DNA of 64,000 nt, taken from contig NC_092670.1 of assembly GCF_964355755.1 (NCBI RefSeq), positions 9,549,201 to 9,613,200 of the forward strand, read 5' to 3'. The first letter of the stretch is position 1. Every line of letters starts with the position of its first letter. Of this stretch, positions 49,601 to 60,900 are shown piece by piece. The DNA is from Antedon mediterranea (Eukaryota > Echinodermata > Crinoidea > Comatulida > Antedonidae). Position numbers and translations under genes: made by a program. Under the pieces are notes generated by a model. That model was not told the DNA's origin, searched no databases, and was given only the letters and a program-made list of their open reading frames with translations.

Positions 49601-50949
49601 GTTCCCTTTTTTGCGACAACCACACCACTTCTTGTGGCGATATCGCTGTTGTTGGATAAAAAAAAAAAGAAATTTTCAAGCTCTACCTTAATAATACTCT
49701 ATATTTTAATTATTTCCTTGTGCAGTTTGAATACAAATTATTCAAAATTACAAGTTCATGATAATGTAAACATCACATAAACAATAAACAAACTGATTCG
49801 GTGTTTAATTTATGTAAAATACAATTGAGAAAGTCTATTGAGACAAACTGAATGAAACATGTATTAAAGCCAATAGCCTACAGGTATTATTATTAACTTG
49901 TACCTGGAAAATTGTTGTTTTCCCAGGTACGTATTAAAGATTAGTATTTCAACTCATTTACTATACATAAATTACTGTGCTTACAATACAGTACCATTGT
50001 GACGTGGAATGTTTTCATTTAAAAACTGCAGAATGTTTAATATTAAATAAAGTTACAAAATGTTTATTGACTCCTACTGTAAGGGGTCTGTTTCTGCTGA
50101 AAATAAAAAAAACAAAACATTTTATAAGAAAGCGGTTTTATAACAACGACCATGTTGCGGCTTATTTTTTCCTCAAAATATTGTTTTATCAGTTGTCTGG
50201 TTGGTTGTGTAATGACATCATTATTATCCATAGAAAGTAGTCAAATGTTTGCACCAGTCAATGACCTTCTATAATTAGGTCAAATTGAGACCACAATTTA
50301 AACAAACAAGCTAACAATTGCTCAACAGAAAATGTTTTTTCAAACTTTTTTTTACTAATTTTATGCTATGTGGTACATATCTTACCCTGTCATATAAAAA
50401 ATGTATGTAATGGGTGACATCAGTCTACTAATAGTTGTAACCGCAAAAAGAAGTCCAGTGTGTACAGTACAACCAACCAAAACCCAAAGTATACATGATT
50501 CAAATCACACAAAGGACTTCATATAATAACAATTGTTGTTTATTATATGAACTAAACAACCCATGTATAGTCATCTATTGTGTTTGTGAACATTCAAATG
50601 AGGAAATAGGAAATTATAATACTCCCCTTGCTGTACCCTTCTCTAGCATATTTTGGGGCCAAAAGCGCAAGTGTACAGGTCTGAATTTGCAGTGTCTACA
50701 GTAGTTCATCACACACAAAAATGAAAATGAGTACAGTACATCATTCATAGAGATATTACACTATAATATCTCTATGGTTAAATCATGAGTGTGAAAACAC
50801 CCTTAAAGACCCCTTCCTTGCAATTGTGGACGTTTTTTGGAAAATACTACATATATATCACTTTAAAAACATTAAACCATGTCATTCCTTGTCTTAAATG
50901 TACGTTTTATGGTAAATTACTGTATGATAAAAAGTGAGAAACAATGCAC

Positions 50950-51300
50950 TACCTAAGTAGCTCGCGGCGATCGACCTCTCGTGGACGGTCTTAGGCCTAG
51001 CCTAGCTAGGCTTAGTTTTGTAGGCCTAGCTGGTAAACATCGATAACGTACGAACATCGTACGCTAGCTATATACCTAGCCTGACGTTGTATAGTTGCTG
51101 CATTAATTGTCTTTCTATTTTTGCCAGACTCCGTTGATACAAATTGGGGAAAACCCGGTATTTTCGCTGAAAAGTTAGGAGTCTTCCATTTGTTTTGGCT
51201 TCACAATCGATCGAAAAGTGGGCGAATTACAGGTGAAAAACAAAAATATCAATCCGCGTGCAATGCATTTTGGGATTTATAGCGGGCCGCTATAATTATT
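50950..51300 (-). promoter_or_regulatory. Candidate RhoGAP promoter region
   Basis: A local block with clustered CpG (CTCGCGGCGATCGA, GCGGGCCGC, CGTACG), rare in the surrounding AT-rich DNA, about 2 kb upstream of the RhoGAP ATG. A donor-like CTTAG|GTAGTG on the minus strand near 50953 could end a noncoding first exon. It also holds the ZNF143-type site at 51254-51275. Confidence 0.4.
51254..51275 (-). promoter_or_regulatory. ZNF143/THAP11 (SBS)-type binding site
   Basis: The minus strand reads TCCCAAAATGCATTGCACG, close to the known SBS consensus (TCCCA..ATGC..TGC). TATAAA precedes it immediately. Such sites sit in core promoters in animals. Confidence 0.5.
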
Positions 51301-52869
51301 AGAATCGATTTATTTTTCACATTTTTAACCGTTTAAAGATGAAAAAAGTTATCGCAATAGGACCATATAGTATTATTTTTACATTAAATATAGTTTGTGA
51401 TCTTAAATTAGATCTAAAAAACGTAGGGAATGGGGCTTTAAATACCTTACAGGCTTTTTTAAATACTGATTTATTGTCATATGGATTAAGTTTATTCGTC
51501 ATAAATGAATCAATGTAAACATTTGCATAACTAAACATGGTCGTCCTGGAAAATATTTAAAATACTATATTATAACAAACATTATATAAACATACAAAAT
51601 ATTGCAATATCAAAATTACTTATTATGGGGACAAAGTGCCCATTAATAAGGGTGTTACCTGAATAGATAGGGGTGTCCCAAAGGAATGATTTCCCTGTAT
51701 ATTTGTTTTGGTCTGGGTAAAACCACAGATTATCCTTCCTCTCTTATTAGGTCTCTTTTTTATCTTTACAAAAACCCTGATGAAGATCATTTATTAAACT
51801 ACAGTTAATATTAATGTTGAATACAGACAAATTTGAAGATGGCGACGTAATTAATTTGTAAAACTAACAGACATTTAAAATGAAATTGCCAGTCAAATGT
51901 CAAGTAATAATAATTAACATTCAAATCACGTCTTATCCTTACCTCAAGCAGTTGAATACATTCGCAAGTAATTAGTCAAACTCGAAAGCATCCATGTATT
52001 AAAACCCAAAGATTAAACCTGTCGTGCCGTAATAAACTCGGCGTAGAATTTGTCTTACAAATTCTTGTATCAACATCCAAAGCATAGATTGAATGATATA
52101 ATTCAGTCAAGTCACTAATATTGTGTTATTATTAAAATTCAAAAGGCTTTTCAGCACCGACTAAAGCAAACCCAGTGACAACAGCACCTAACTGTGTACA
52201 AATCAGTGAAGCGTGACCAATTGAATAGAAGAGTTATTTTTAAAGCTTCTGCATGGTTTTGTCATTCAATTCAGACGGTTTTATGAATTCCATGGCCAAA
52301 CAGTGGTGAGGCGATGGTATTTTGATTATATTATAACTTAGCCTATTGACACTACTGTATAAGTACAGAAATGGAACTAAAATATGAGGGCTTGAAATTG
52401 CTTCAAAGGAAATGTTGATAGCCTACATATCGCATCACTGGTGGATAAAAGAATTCCTAACATTTTCACTTTTATTATCAATACAGTACAACAGGAGTTT
52501 AAGGTCTTTAATGGTATGGTAGTATATAAAGCCCACAAAGCACAACCTGGTTTAAATTGTTGCATAGGTGTATTACCAAAAGGACTATATGAGTGGGTAC
52601 ACATTTAAAGTGTACTGTGTGTACATAAACTTTACATCAAATAATAAATGGCGTTATAGGTTTGGTTGAATAAGGCCAATTAGGTTCATGGATATTATAT
52701 TAATTGCCTTTAATGAGTTATCAGAAAATGTATAAATATAGTTAGAGGTATGTTCTTATATGTCAGTAGAAATGCCATGTCAGTTTGCACAAAAGTAAAA
52801 AAGAGTCACAGACTGACAACCATAAACTGGAAGAAAGAAGGGGAAGACAAGAGAAGGTGGAGAGATGGA

Positions 52870-53010
52870 AGACAAGTAATATCATAAGCAGACTTCAGGC
52901 GATGACGTACTATCTAGAATCTTAAACCACAACAGCTGATCATTAATGAAAGATGAAGACCTACATAATAAATGTATTTTCCAGAAAGGTTTCAAGCTAA
53001 TGTACAGTTC
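52870..53010. repeat. Dispersed repeat, copy 2 (pair with 46855)
   Basis: Shares GATGACGTACTATCTAGAAT and CCAGAAAGGTTTCAAGCTA with copy 1; lacks a short CTGTACATC stretch. Confidence 0.75.
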
Positions 53011-54344
53011 AATTTATTAAATTAAAAAAGACATCTGAGTTGATCACAGAGAGTGGGCTTACTCATAGAGTGTGATTTTCTACATGGTACCAGTGGCTTA
53101 TCCACAGGATGAGATTAAACCATGAGATAGTCTTAACTATGACCTTATCCACATCAGCATGGGCTTATGAACAAGTGTGCCTTTCCATGGGATGGGCTTA
53201 CATCCATGGGGTTAAGCTTGTAATTACTGTACATCAGTAATTTGATCTATCTGGTATTGTACTAAACAATCAAATTAGCATATATTCTTCCTGATTCAGC
53301 AGGAAAGTGTAGCCTGTTGAAGAATCCACTTAAACAACAATTTTTAACTGAACAGAAAGTATTGCTAAAAATATACAGTACAGTATGCTAGTTGTTCGAA
53401 ACCCAAGTGTTCTCCATGATCGTTGAATACGGCCACAGAATCATAACTTATACTGTACAAGGCCAAAATATCGATACAATGTCAATAATCAGATTTAGAA
53501 GGGAAGGAGGATGCATCACTCAAAAAGACAAATATTGTTTGGCCTGAAATGCACCACCACCACCCCCACCTTCTTACTACAGTACCATACAATGCTGGAT
53601 CCACCCCTGATAATGGATTTTCTTTATGCCTGGAGACAGCTATATAAAATATGTCAAATTATAAATTATTATATGTACACAGAAATATTGACTTGATGAT
53701 TATCATTTTTTAGCACATGAATGACCAAAGAAAATGCACAACCATACAAAATGAAATGCATAATGAAGAAAATGCATTTAATAATGAGGTAGACGCATTC
53801 TAAAATATAATATTAATGTTTACAGTATGACGTATAGAAAATTCCACTCTTCTAAATTAAACTGTGCACAGTGCTAATATAAAAATCACTTACAGGCCTA
53901 CCAAGTGTAAGCTATTAGTAATCTTTAAAAAACTAATTTGTATACAGCCAGGCAACTATAAATACAAATTTACTAACTTTACTCTGACAAAGTATGTCAC
54001 AAAATAATTTATTCTCTAAAAGTAGGTCAGGAAATAGCTTCTTTTTGGCCCAGAAACAAACACATTAGAATACACAGAGGTGTGCTTAGATATTATTCAA
54101 ATTGTATTGAGCTAAACTGTTTGTGTTTATTTCCGTACAAAATTGAAAGATACAATATTTTGTCTATATCTTAAACACTATGGTGAACTAATTTGCATTT
54201 TCACCCAATGAACTGTACAGTTAGTGAGAATAATAATGACCACAATCATCAACTGAGGAACCAATATATATTATTATTATTATGAAATTTTTGCATTTTT
54301 TATACTGAATGCCAACTATTGTATATTTTTATAGTTAGGGTCAG

Positions 54345-54605
54345 GCAAACGCAAATCACCATCATCTTCCTTTATTGCGCCTAAACCTCATTTGAGTAGT
54401 CGTGCAACGCAAACGCAAACCATTTACCCTAAAAAAGATAGTCTCAGCTACACTGGCAGATCCACGATTGGGAGGAGGGCAACGCAAATCACAATTATCT
54501 TCCTTTATTGTAATTTGAATATCTTCGCACATGGCTAAACGCGAACCATTTACCCTAAAGATAGTCTCAACTACACTTACAGATCCATGATTGGAAGGGT
54601 GGAGA
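54345..54605. repeat. About 130-bp tandem duplication
   Basis: Two copies carry AACGCAAATCAC, ATCTTCCTTTATTG, ACCATTTACCCTAAA, GATAGTCTCA and CAGATCCA in the same order. Confidence 0.75.
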
Positions 54606-55591
54606 GATCTGCTTGGACCTATGTATAAAGTGCTTTAGTGCCAGTAAAAATGGGTCTACACTGCGGCATTTGCGACAAACCAGTACAATAGAAAAGCAAG
54701 CAATAAAAAGGCCATAAAGTTTATGTCACTCCGTCCAGCATCATCTGATAGACAGTTTTAATTTATTTTATTGTATAGTAAACAGAACAGATGAGCTTCT
54801 TTTTTAAATAAAATACCTTTTTACACAGTACATTAAACAAGCATCAATAAATTAGGTTTATACTTATATAATGTCAGTTAAAAATGTCAGAGATAGCATA
54901 AATATAAACCCCACCCTAGGCCCATCTAGATAGGGACGGTTACTAACCACAAAACACATAGGTGCCCGATAAGTTCCGTACCTTCATTTATCCTTTCCCT
55001 CTCTGCGGTGGTCTGTAGCCTACAAATACATACCTACCGCAGTCAGTAAACATCTTTTTCGCTTAGCGAACAGCATACTTGAAATCATCTAAACAAAGTA
55101 ATTTTTATGATTTAAATGAAGGTGTTAAAAAATTACATGATTAAGCTTACTTACTAACCAAATTGCGTTTTTAAAATTATTAATTCCAGTTATTATAGTT
55201 GAAAGTAAACTAGGCCTACCACACTAGGCCTGTCCACTACCTAACTAATGGCGTAAGTCCCGTTCTTAACTCTGCAGTGCTAATCTGATCTGATCATATA
55301 TGCTATTCGTACGGCGACTATCTATATGCACGTAAGTTTTCCGACTTTAAAAATCGATGTTTTTAATTAAAATACTGTACCAAAGCAGTTTAGCCTATAA
55401 ATTGTGTCTATCAAGTTAAAATTTAAGCCTAAAATAAACTGGCAGGGAATAAAGTATGTTAGGGCCTAGACAATTTGTCCAAATATTAAATCCTTTAATG
55501 GGATATTCGGTAACATATTCGTCTTTTGGTCTTTTTCTATGATGTTTTCGAAACACATAATTTAAAAAAACAATATTAAAACATTCTTAAA

Positions 55592-55669
55592 GCATGATTA
55601 TTAAAACAAAATCAAATATAGGCTATATTAGCATGATTATTAAAACAAAATCAAATATAGGCTATATTA
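55592..55669. repeat. Exact 39-bp tandem duplication
   Basis: GCATGATTATTAAAACAAAA followed by TCAAATATAGGCTATATTA occurs twice head to tail without visible mismatch. Confidence 0.9.
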
Positions 55670-56477
55670 TATATATATTATATGTTAATATTGTTTTTTT
55701 TTCTTATGGCTGATAATAACTAAGTTTACTTTTACTGTACTAAGCCAGCTATATCGAATAAAAATGGGGCGTCGCTAAATTCTGGAATTGTGAGGGATGT
55801 TCCTTGATTCTTTTATAAAGCTGCATTCTACGGTACTAAATAGAACGAACCTGTACCTTTTTACGTCATAATAAACGTAATTATTCACGCAGGTTTGCAC
55901 AATTTACCCGCCGCGGCCTAAGACAACTGAATTCCCATTACCACGCTCGGATCATACCATCAAGTCTCAGTTTTACAAAATATTTCTTAATTTTTAAATA
56001 TGATTGGTTTCGGTTTGGATGTTATCAATTTAAATACTGTACACTGAAAACAAAAGAGTTTAGGCTAAAACAAAACGGAAAATAATTTGTTTTCAAAATA
56101 GAGTCGAAAGAAAAGTATATTGATGAGATACTACAATGCAATCGACTCTTTTTTCATTTCGTATAAAATGGGCTCGGCTTAAATTTGTATTTGTAGGCGT
56201 CTTCCTTGTCGTAAATATTGTAGATATAATAATAACGGCAATTGATGTATTTCGTTTTATTTATTTCTTAATTATTAAAATAAAGCAAAACCAACACATT
56301 TGAGCTTCCAAACAATTACACTGGTATTTAAAAACGCGAGCGATTATTTTAAAGATTTTTAATTTTTATTTAGAATTTTAAAAATATTAAAATAAATTAC
56401 AACTGTAAAAATAAGCATTAAAATGTCTGTATACAAAATAAAGCTTGGATCCCATCCTTTAGGATGCATAAGGAAGT

Positions 56478-56560
56478 AAGCGTAACGCAAGTAATTTGAC
56501 CAATCACAAGCGATGGATTATTTGTTGATTTTCATTGGTCAACTTCCTTGCGTCGGTTAT
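56478..56560. mobile_element. Palindromic MITE with GACCAATCACAAGCGATGG
   Basis: GCAAGTAATTTGACCAATCAC faces ATTGGTCAACTTCCTTGC. Internal motif shared with 18880-19115. Confidence 0.6.
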
Positions 56561-56849
56561 TTACTGTATAGTCTTCGTATGTATGTTGTATTGTAAACAG
56601 AAACACACTCTGATGCATATATTAACTTGCTCCACATAATAAACAAACGCAATATACTAATTTGCATTAGATGCTGTTTAATTAAAAAATTGTCATTTCC
56701 AATAGAACCATAATTTGTTAATTTACATACAATATAATATTTATATTAAAATTTATGTTTAGTATATTATAATTTACAATGAAAAAGTATATAAACCTAT
56801 TAATGCAATACATTATCGCAGTAGAGCTTATATAAAGCGTAGTTCCACT

Positions 56850-57014
56850 TAAACTCTGTCTATACTATCAAACTAGTTTGACAACAAAATTGTGATGTGT
56901 TCAAATATGGTAGTGATGTGCTTAAATATGGTAGTGATATGACATCATCGTGTCCATCTACGGGCACAAAACATTTTTTTGTCACATAAAGTTTGATAGT
57001 GTAGACAGAGCTTT
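56850..57014. mobile_element. Family A MITE, longest copy
   Basis: Ends TTAAACTCTGTCTATACTAT and ATAGTGTAGACAGAGCTTTA are inverted. ACTAGTTTGAC, two AAATATGGTAGTGAT units and GACATCATCGTGTCC lie inside. Confidence 0.8.
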
Positions 57015-57029
57015 ACGGTTGTATCATAA

Positions 57030-57208
57030 AGGCCAATTTACACATACGAGCGGTAACAGTAATACAAATATAGTGTTATTCCTTATGACCGTTTAGACAC
57101 AACGCAGAGCGGACGGGCGGTTTCCGCTCAGGATAGAGTTTCTACATGGGAAAAGCATTGCGGTGTTCCACTTACCATTACCGCTCGCCTGTGTAAATTT
57201 GCCTTGAG
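57030..57208. mobile_element. MITE with ~30-bp inverted ends, next to a family A copy
   Basis: Left AATTTACACATACGAGCGGT, right ACCGCTCGCCTGTGTAAATT: long near-perfect inverted ends. The element is much richer in G+C than its flanks. No target duplication recognised. Confidence 0.75.
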
Positions 57209-57758
57209 ACCCGAAACAAACATATTCTCATCTTTCCTTTATTTTCTAATATTTAAGCGCCTTGAGCATCTTAAGTGGCGAAGTGCGCTCTAGAAATCCT
57301 TATTACTATTATTATTATTTGGAAACACATGATGTACCACAAACCCTTATTTTACTAAGACCCAACTTGATCATACAACTTTTACACTGCCAAGCTAAGA
57401 ACAAATTGTGTCCTCCCCAGATACAGTACATTACAATTTAGCAACCAAGGCACTGCATACAGTATTACCCAAGATGCATGTATAGTATAGAACACTAGAT
57501 GACAACCCCCCAATTTTCTCAAATAGTAGAAATAATATTATTCTCTCATGAATAAATTATTGATCCAGAAAGGGCGGCATATGGCTTAGCACATCCTAAA
57601 TTTTGATAACTTCAAAGCAAAAGATAGGACATATCATTTCATTTTACAACTTGTAGGCCCTTGCCTCAAAATCCTGGATCTACCAAGGAATCTGGTCATA
57701 AAATGTAACTGCTGGTTATTAAAATCATTAATCGGACGATGAACGATAAGCATTGTCC

Positions 57759-57903
57759 TCATTGCAAGTGAACGACCTTCATTTGGCATGATGCTGAAAT
57801 GGTCAGAAAAAAAGGGGCTTCTTGTTGGGGTTTAAAGGTTGTTGGCATGATATTGTAAATACCACCTGGTACATCTTCTAACTGCAGAACAGTGAAACCA
57901 TGC
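57759..57903 (-). CDS. CAPN7: CAPN7 last exon
   Basis: 145 nt ending [42 protein letters not shown]: the calpain-7 C-terminus. Confidence 0.93.
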
Positions 57904-60900
57904 CTACAAACAAAAACAAATATAAGCTTGAAAAATCGTTTATTAGAGTAGCAGCTATTGGTGGCAAATTGAAATTGCATCTACAGAGGTTCCAACTAGC
58001 CTCGGCCTTGTACTGTATAAGTCTACGGCTTAAGGCCTATTTACACTAGGATGATAATGAAAGAAAAGACATTTAAAAAGTTTTCATCCTAGAACTATAG
58101 GATAACCATTTATGCTGCCTTTGATGAAAATGATATTTTCACACGGTCAATCAAATGACGTCATGATTAGTTTGGGCAAACGATTTTATTGTTATTGTTG
58201 ATCATGATGTTAGACTAGTTAGGCATAGAATATAGTGTTCTGAATGTACAATACCTGTACGTGCCACTGTTTAATTTCTTAAATGTGTTTGTACCAACAC
58301 CATCTGATGACACTGCAGTCAACTCAAAACCAACAAAGAAATCCCTACAAAAATAAACTCAAGTTATTGAAACTTCTATAATATACAATTTTATTATTAT
58401 TATTATTATAATACTAAAATTTAAAGATATGACCCTCTGAACATTTGGTTTGTTGAATATGCCATTTTGATGTTCCATAATAGTCATTCACTTTGACTAA
58501 AAATTGGATCGAAAAAAAAAACCCCATTTTATTTTTTGTATTTGATATAAAGAATTTGATACAAAAATATACTGAGATTTACAATATCTTTAGTTATACC
58601 CCTTTCACACCAAAACTCCGGAGTGTCTCCGGAGACACCCCAGGGTTTATGACCATTCAAAACGTCGAGAAACTCCGGAGATACCCCTTTCACACCAACC
58701 TAGCAACTCCGGAGTTTATAAAATAAAATTGTAAATGTCGCCCTCTATTTTGTTTGTTTACATAGCGACGATCATTAGAATCATTTTAATTAATAATATG
58801 TTTAATTTAATAATTACTTTCAAAAGTCTCAGAAGTAATATAATGTTTTATTGATACTACTTATTATTTTTGAACCCGCTATATATGTTGTACAAATATT
58901 TAAAGTATTTTGAAATAAAACTAAAGCAATGAGTGATCGTGTGAGGATGACCTTTTGACCCGAAACACTCCGGAGTTTGATGTTGGTACCTTTCACACCA
59001 AAACACCGGGGTGTCCCCGCAGTTCGCTCTCCGGAGAATGTTCAGCTGTTCAACCCCGCAGTTTTAAACTCCGGAGTTGCTTGATTTTACCTTTCACACC
59101 AAACAGCAGGACGTCAACTCCGGGGTGTCTCCGGAGTGTCTCCGGAGTTTTGCTTTTGGTGTGAAAGGGGTATTATTCAGGAATGATTGAATACTTACTT
59201 TGGTCCTTTGAGGTCTACCATGAAGTAATTAGCTTTTGTTTTCTCTTGAAGGTTAACTTGATAGATTGGATTAAATCCTACAGTGTCACGGAAATTAGCA
59301 CAGCCACCTGCAGTTTTACCTTTCCATTCACCTGTGATCTAAGGAGAAAAAAAAATCACTTATATTATAGACTTGCATTTATTAAATTTAATCTGAATCA
59401 AATACAGTAGAATCTCCTTTGGGACGTCTTTTAAAGACACACTTCCCTGTAAGACAAACAAGGGGAACAATTTTACAATACAGCCCGTAGGGACCACCCT
59501 TATTAAAGGGGCATTTGAGAGAGGACGAATAAGGGGCAATATATTTTAATACTATGGCAATCCCTATTCAGGTGGCAGGAGGTTGTACAGTGATTCAGCA
59601 ATTATATATATAAAATGTGAAATTCTTACCTGTTTTGTGTGCTGATATGGTTCAGGAACTTTATATAACTTCACAGCAGTTGTAGAATAAACCTAAAGAA
59701 CACAATCAAATTATAGATGATATCATTGAACTTGAAGCAGGACAAGAATCAGGCAGATTCAACTGTGCCCGTAGCCACAACATCAAATATTCAAATTATA
59801 GATGATATCATTGAACTAGAAGCAGGACAAGAATCAGGCAGATTCAACTGTGCCCGTAGCCACAACATCAAATATTCAAATTATAGAAAATATTATAAAC
59901 CATGCCATGTTTAGAAAACTAAATTACAGACACACACATTTCACCCGCATTATTCATAATTAATATTACCAGAACTACAACTGTATATCTATGATATTAC
60001 ATTTAAAAATTGTTTTTAATTCAAATATGCAGATTAAAAAGTAGATATTAAAAATATTATTATAAAATGAGGATATTAATGACAATGACAAAAAAAGACA
60101 ATATAAAAATAAAATTTAGAATAGATGATGATTTTAATAACTATACCCTCAATGATAGAGGTGATAATGATGATAATGATGATAATGATGATGATAATAA
60201 TGATAATGATGATAATGATAATGATAGTGATGATGATGATGATAATAATGATAATGATGATAATGATAATGATGATGATGATAATGATGATGATGATAAT
60301 GATAATGATGATAATGATAATGATAATGATGATAATGATGATAATGATAATGATGATAATGATGATAATGATAATGATGATAATGATAATGATGATAATG
60401 ATAATGATAATGATGATAATGATGATAACGAAAATGATGATAATGATAATGATGATAATGATAATGATGATAATGATGATAATGATAATGATGATGATGA
60501 TGATGATAATGATGATAATGATGATAATGATGATAATGAAAATGATGATAATGATAATAATGATAATTATAATTAATAAGTAGCATACCCTCAATGAGTA
60601 GTGGATGGTGTTGCTTTTTTCAAACTGAGAGACAACAACGGTGAACGATGTACCCTCCTCCTTTACCACCATCTTGCATAGATAATGAGGACTGTTAATT
60701 CTGGTACCATCTATGTAAGGAGGTGGATCATCTATAAATAAAAACAACAACGTTTAATAGTAATGTGTTAAGCTCTGTCTACACTATCAAACAAAAAAAG
60801 TTGTGTCCAAATATGGTATTAATATGACATCATCATGTCCATATATGGGCATTTTTTGTCACATAAAGTTTGATAGTGTAGAAAGATCTTAAAATGTGTT

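Larger units (their letters stand above)
49083..57758. other. RhoGAP upstream region and intergenic space to calpain-7
   Basis: Holds a dispersed repeat (49517-49600), a CpG-richer promoter-like block (50950-51300), tandem duplications (54345-54605, 55592-55669) and several MITEs (56478-57208). No coding exon is supported. Confidence 0.5.

Noticed and set aside
60067-60750. Long open frames on both strands (Asp/Asn-rich, poly-Ile, His/Tyr-rich).
   Set aside because: They are translations of the GAT/AAT microsatellite; only the segment 60589-60731 within the minus-strand frame is a real calpain-7 exon.
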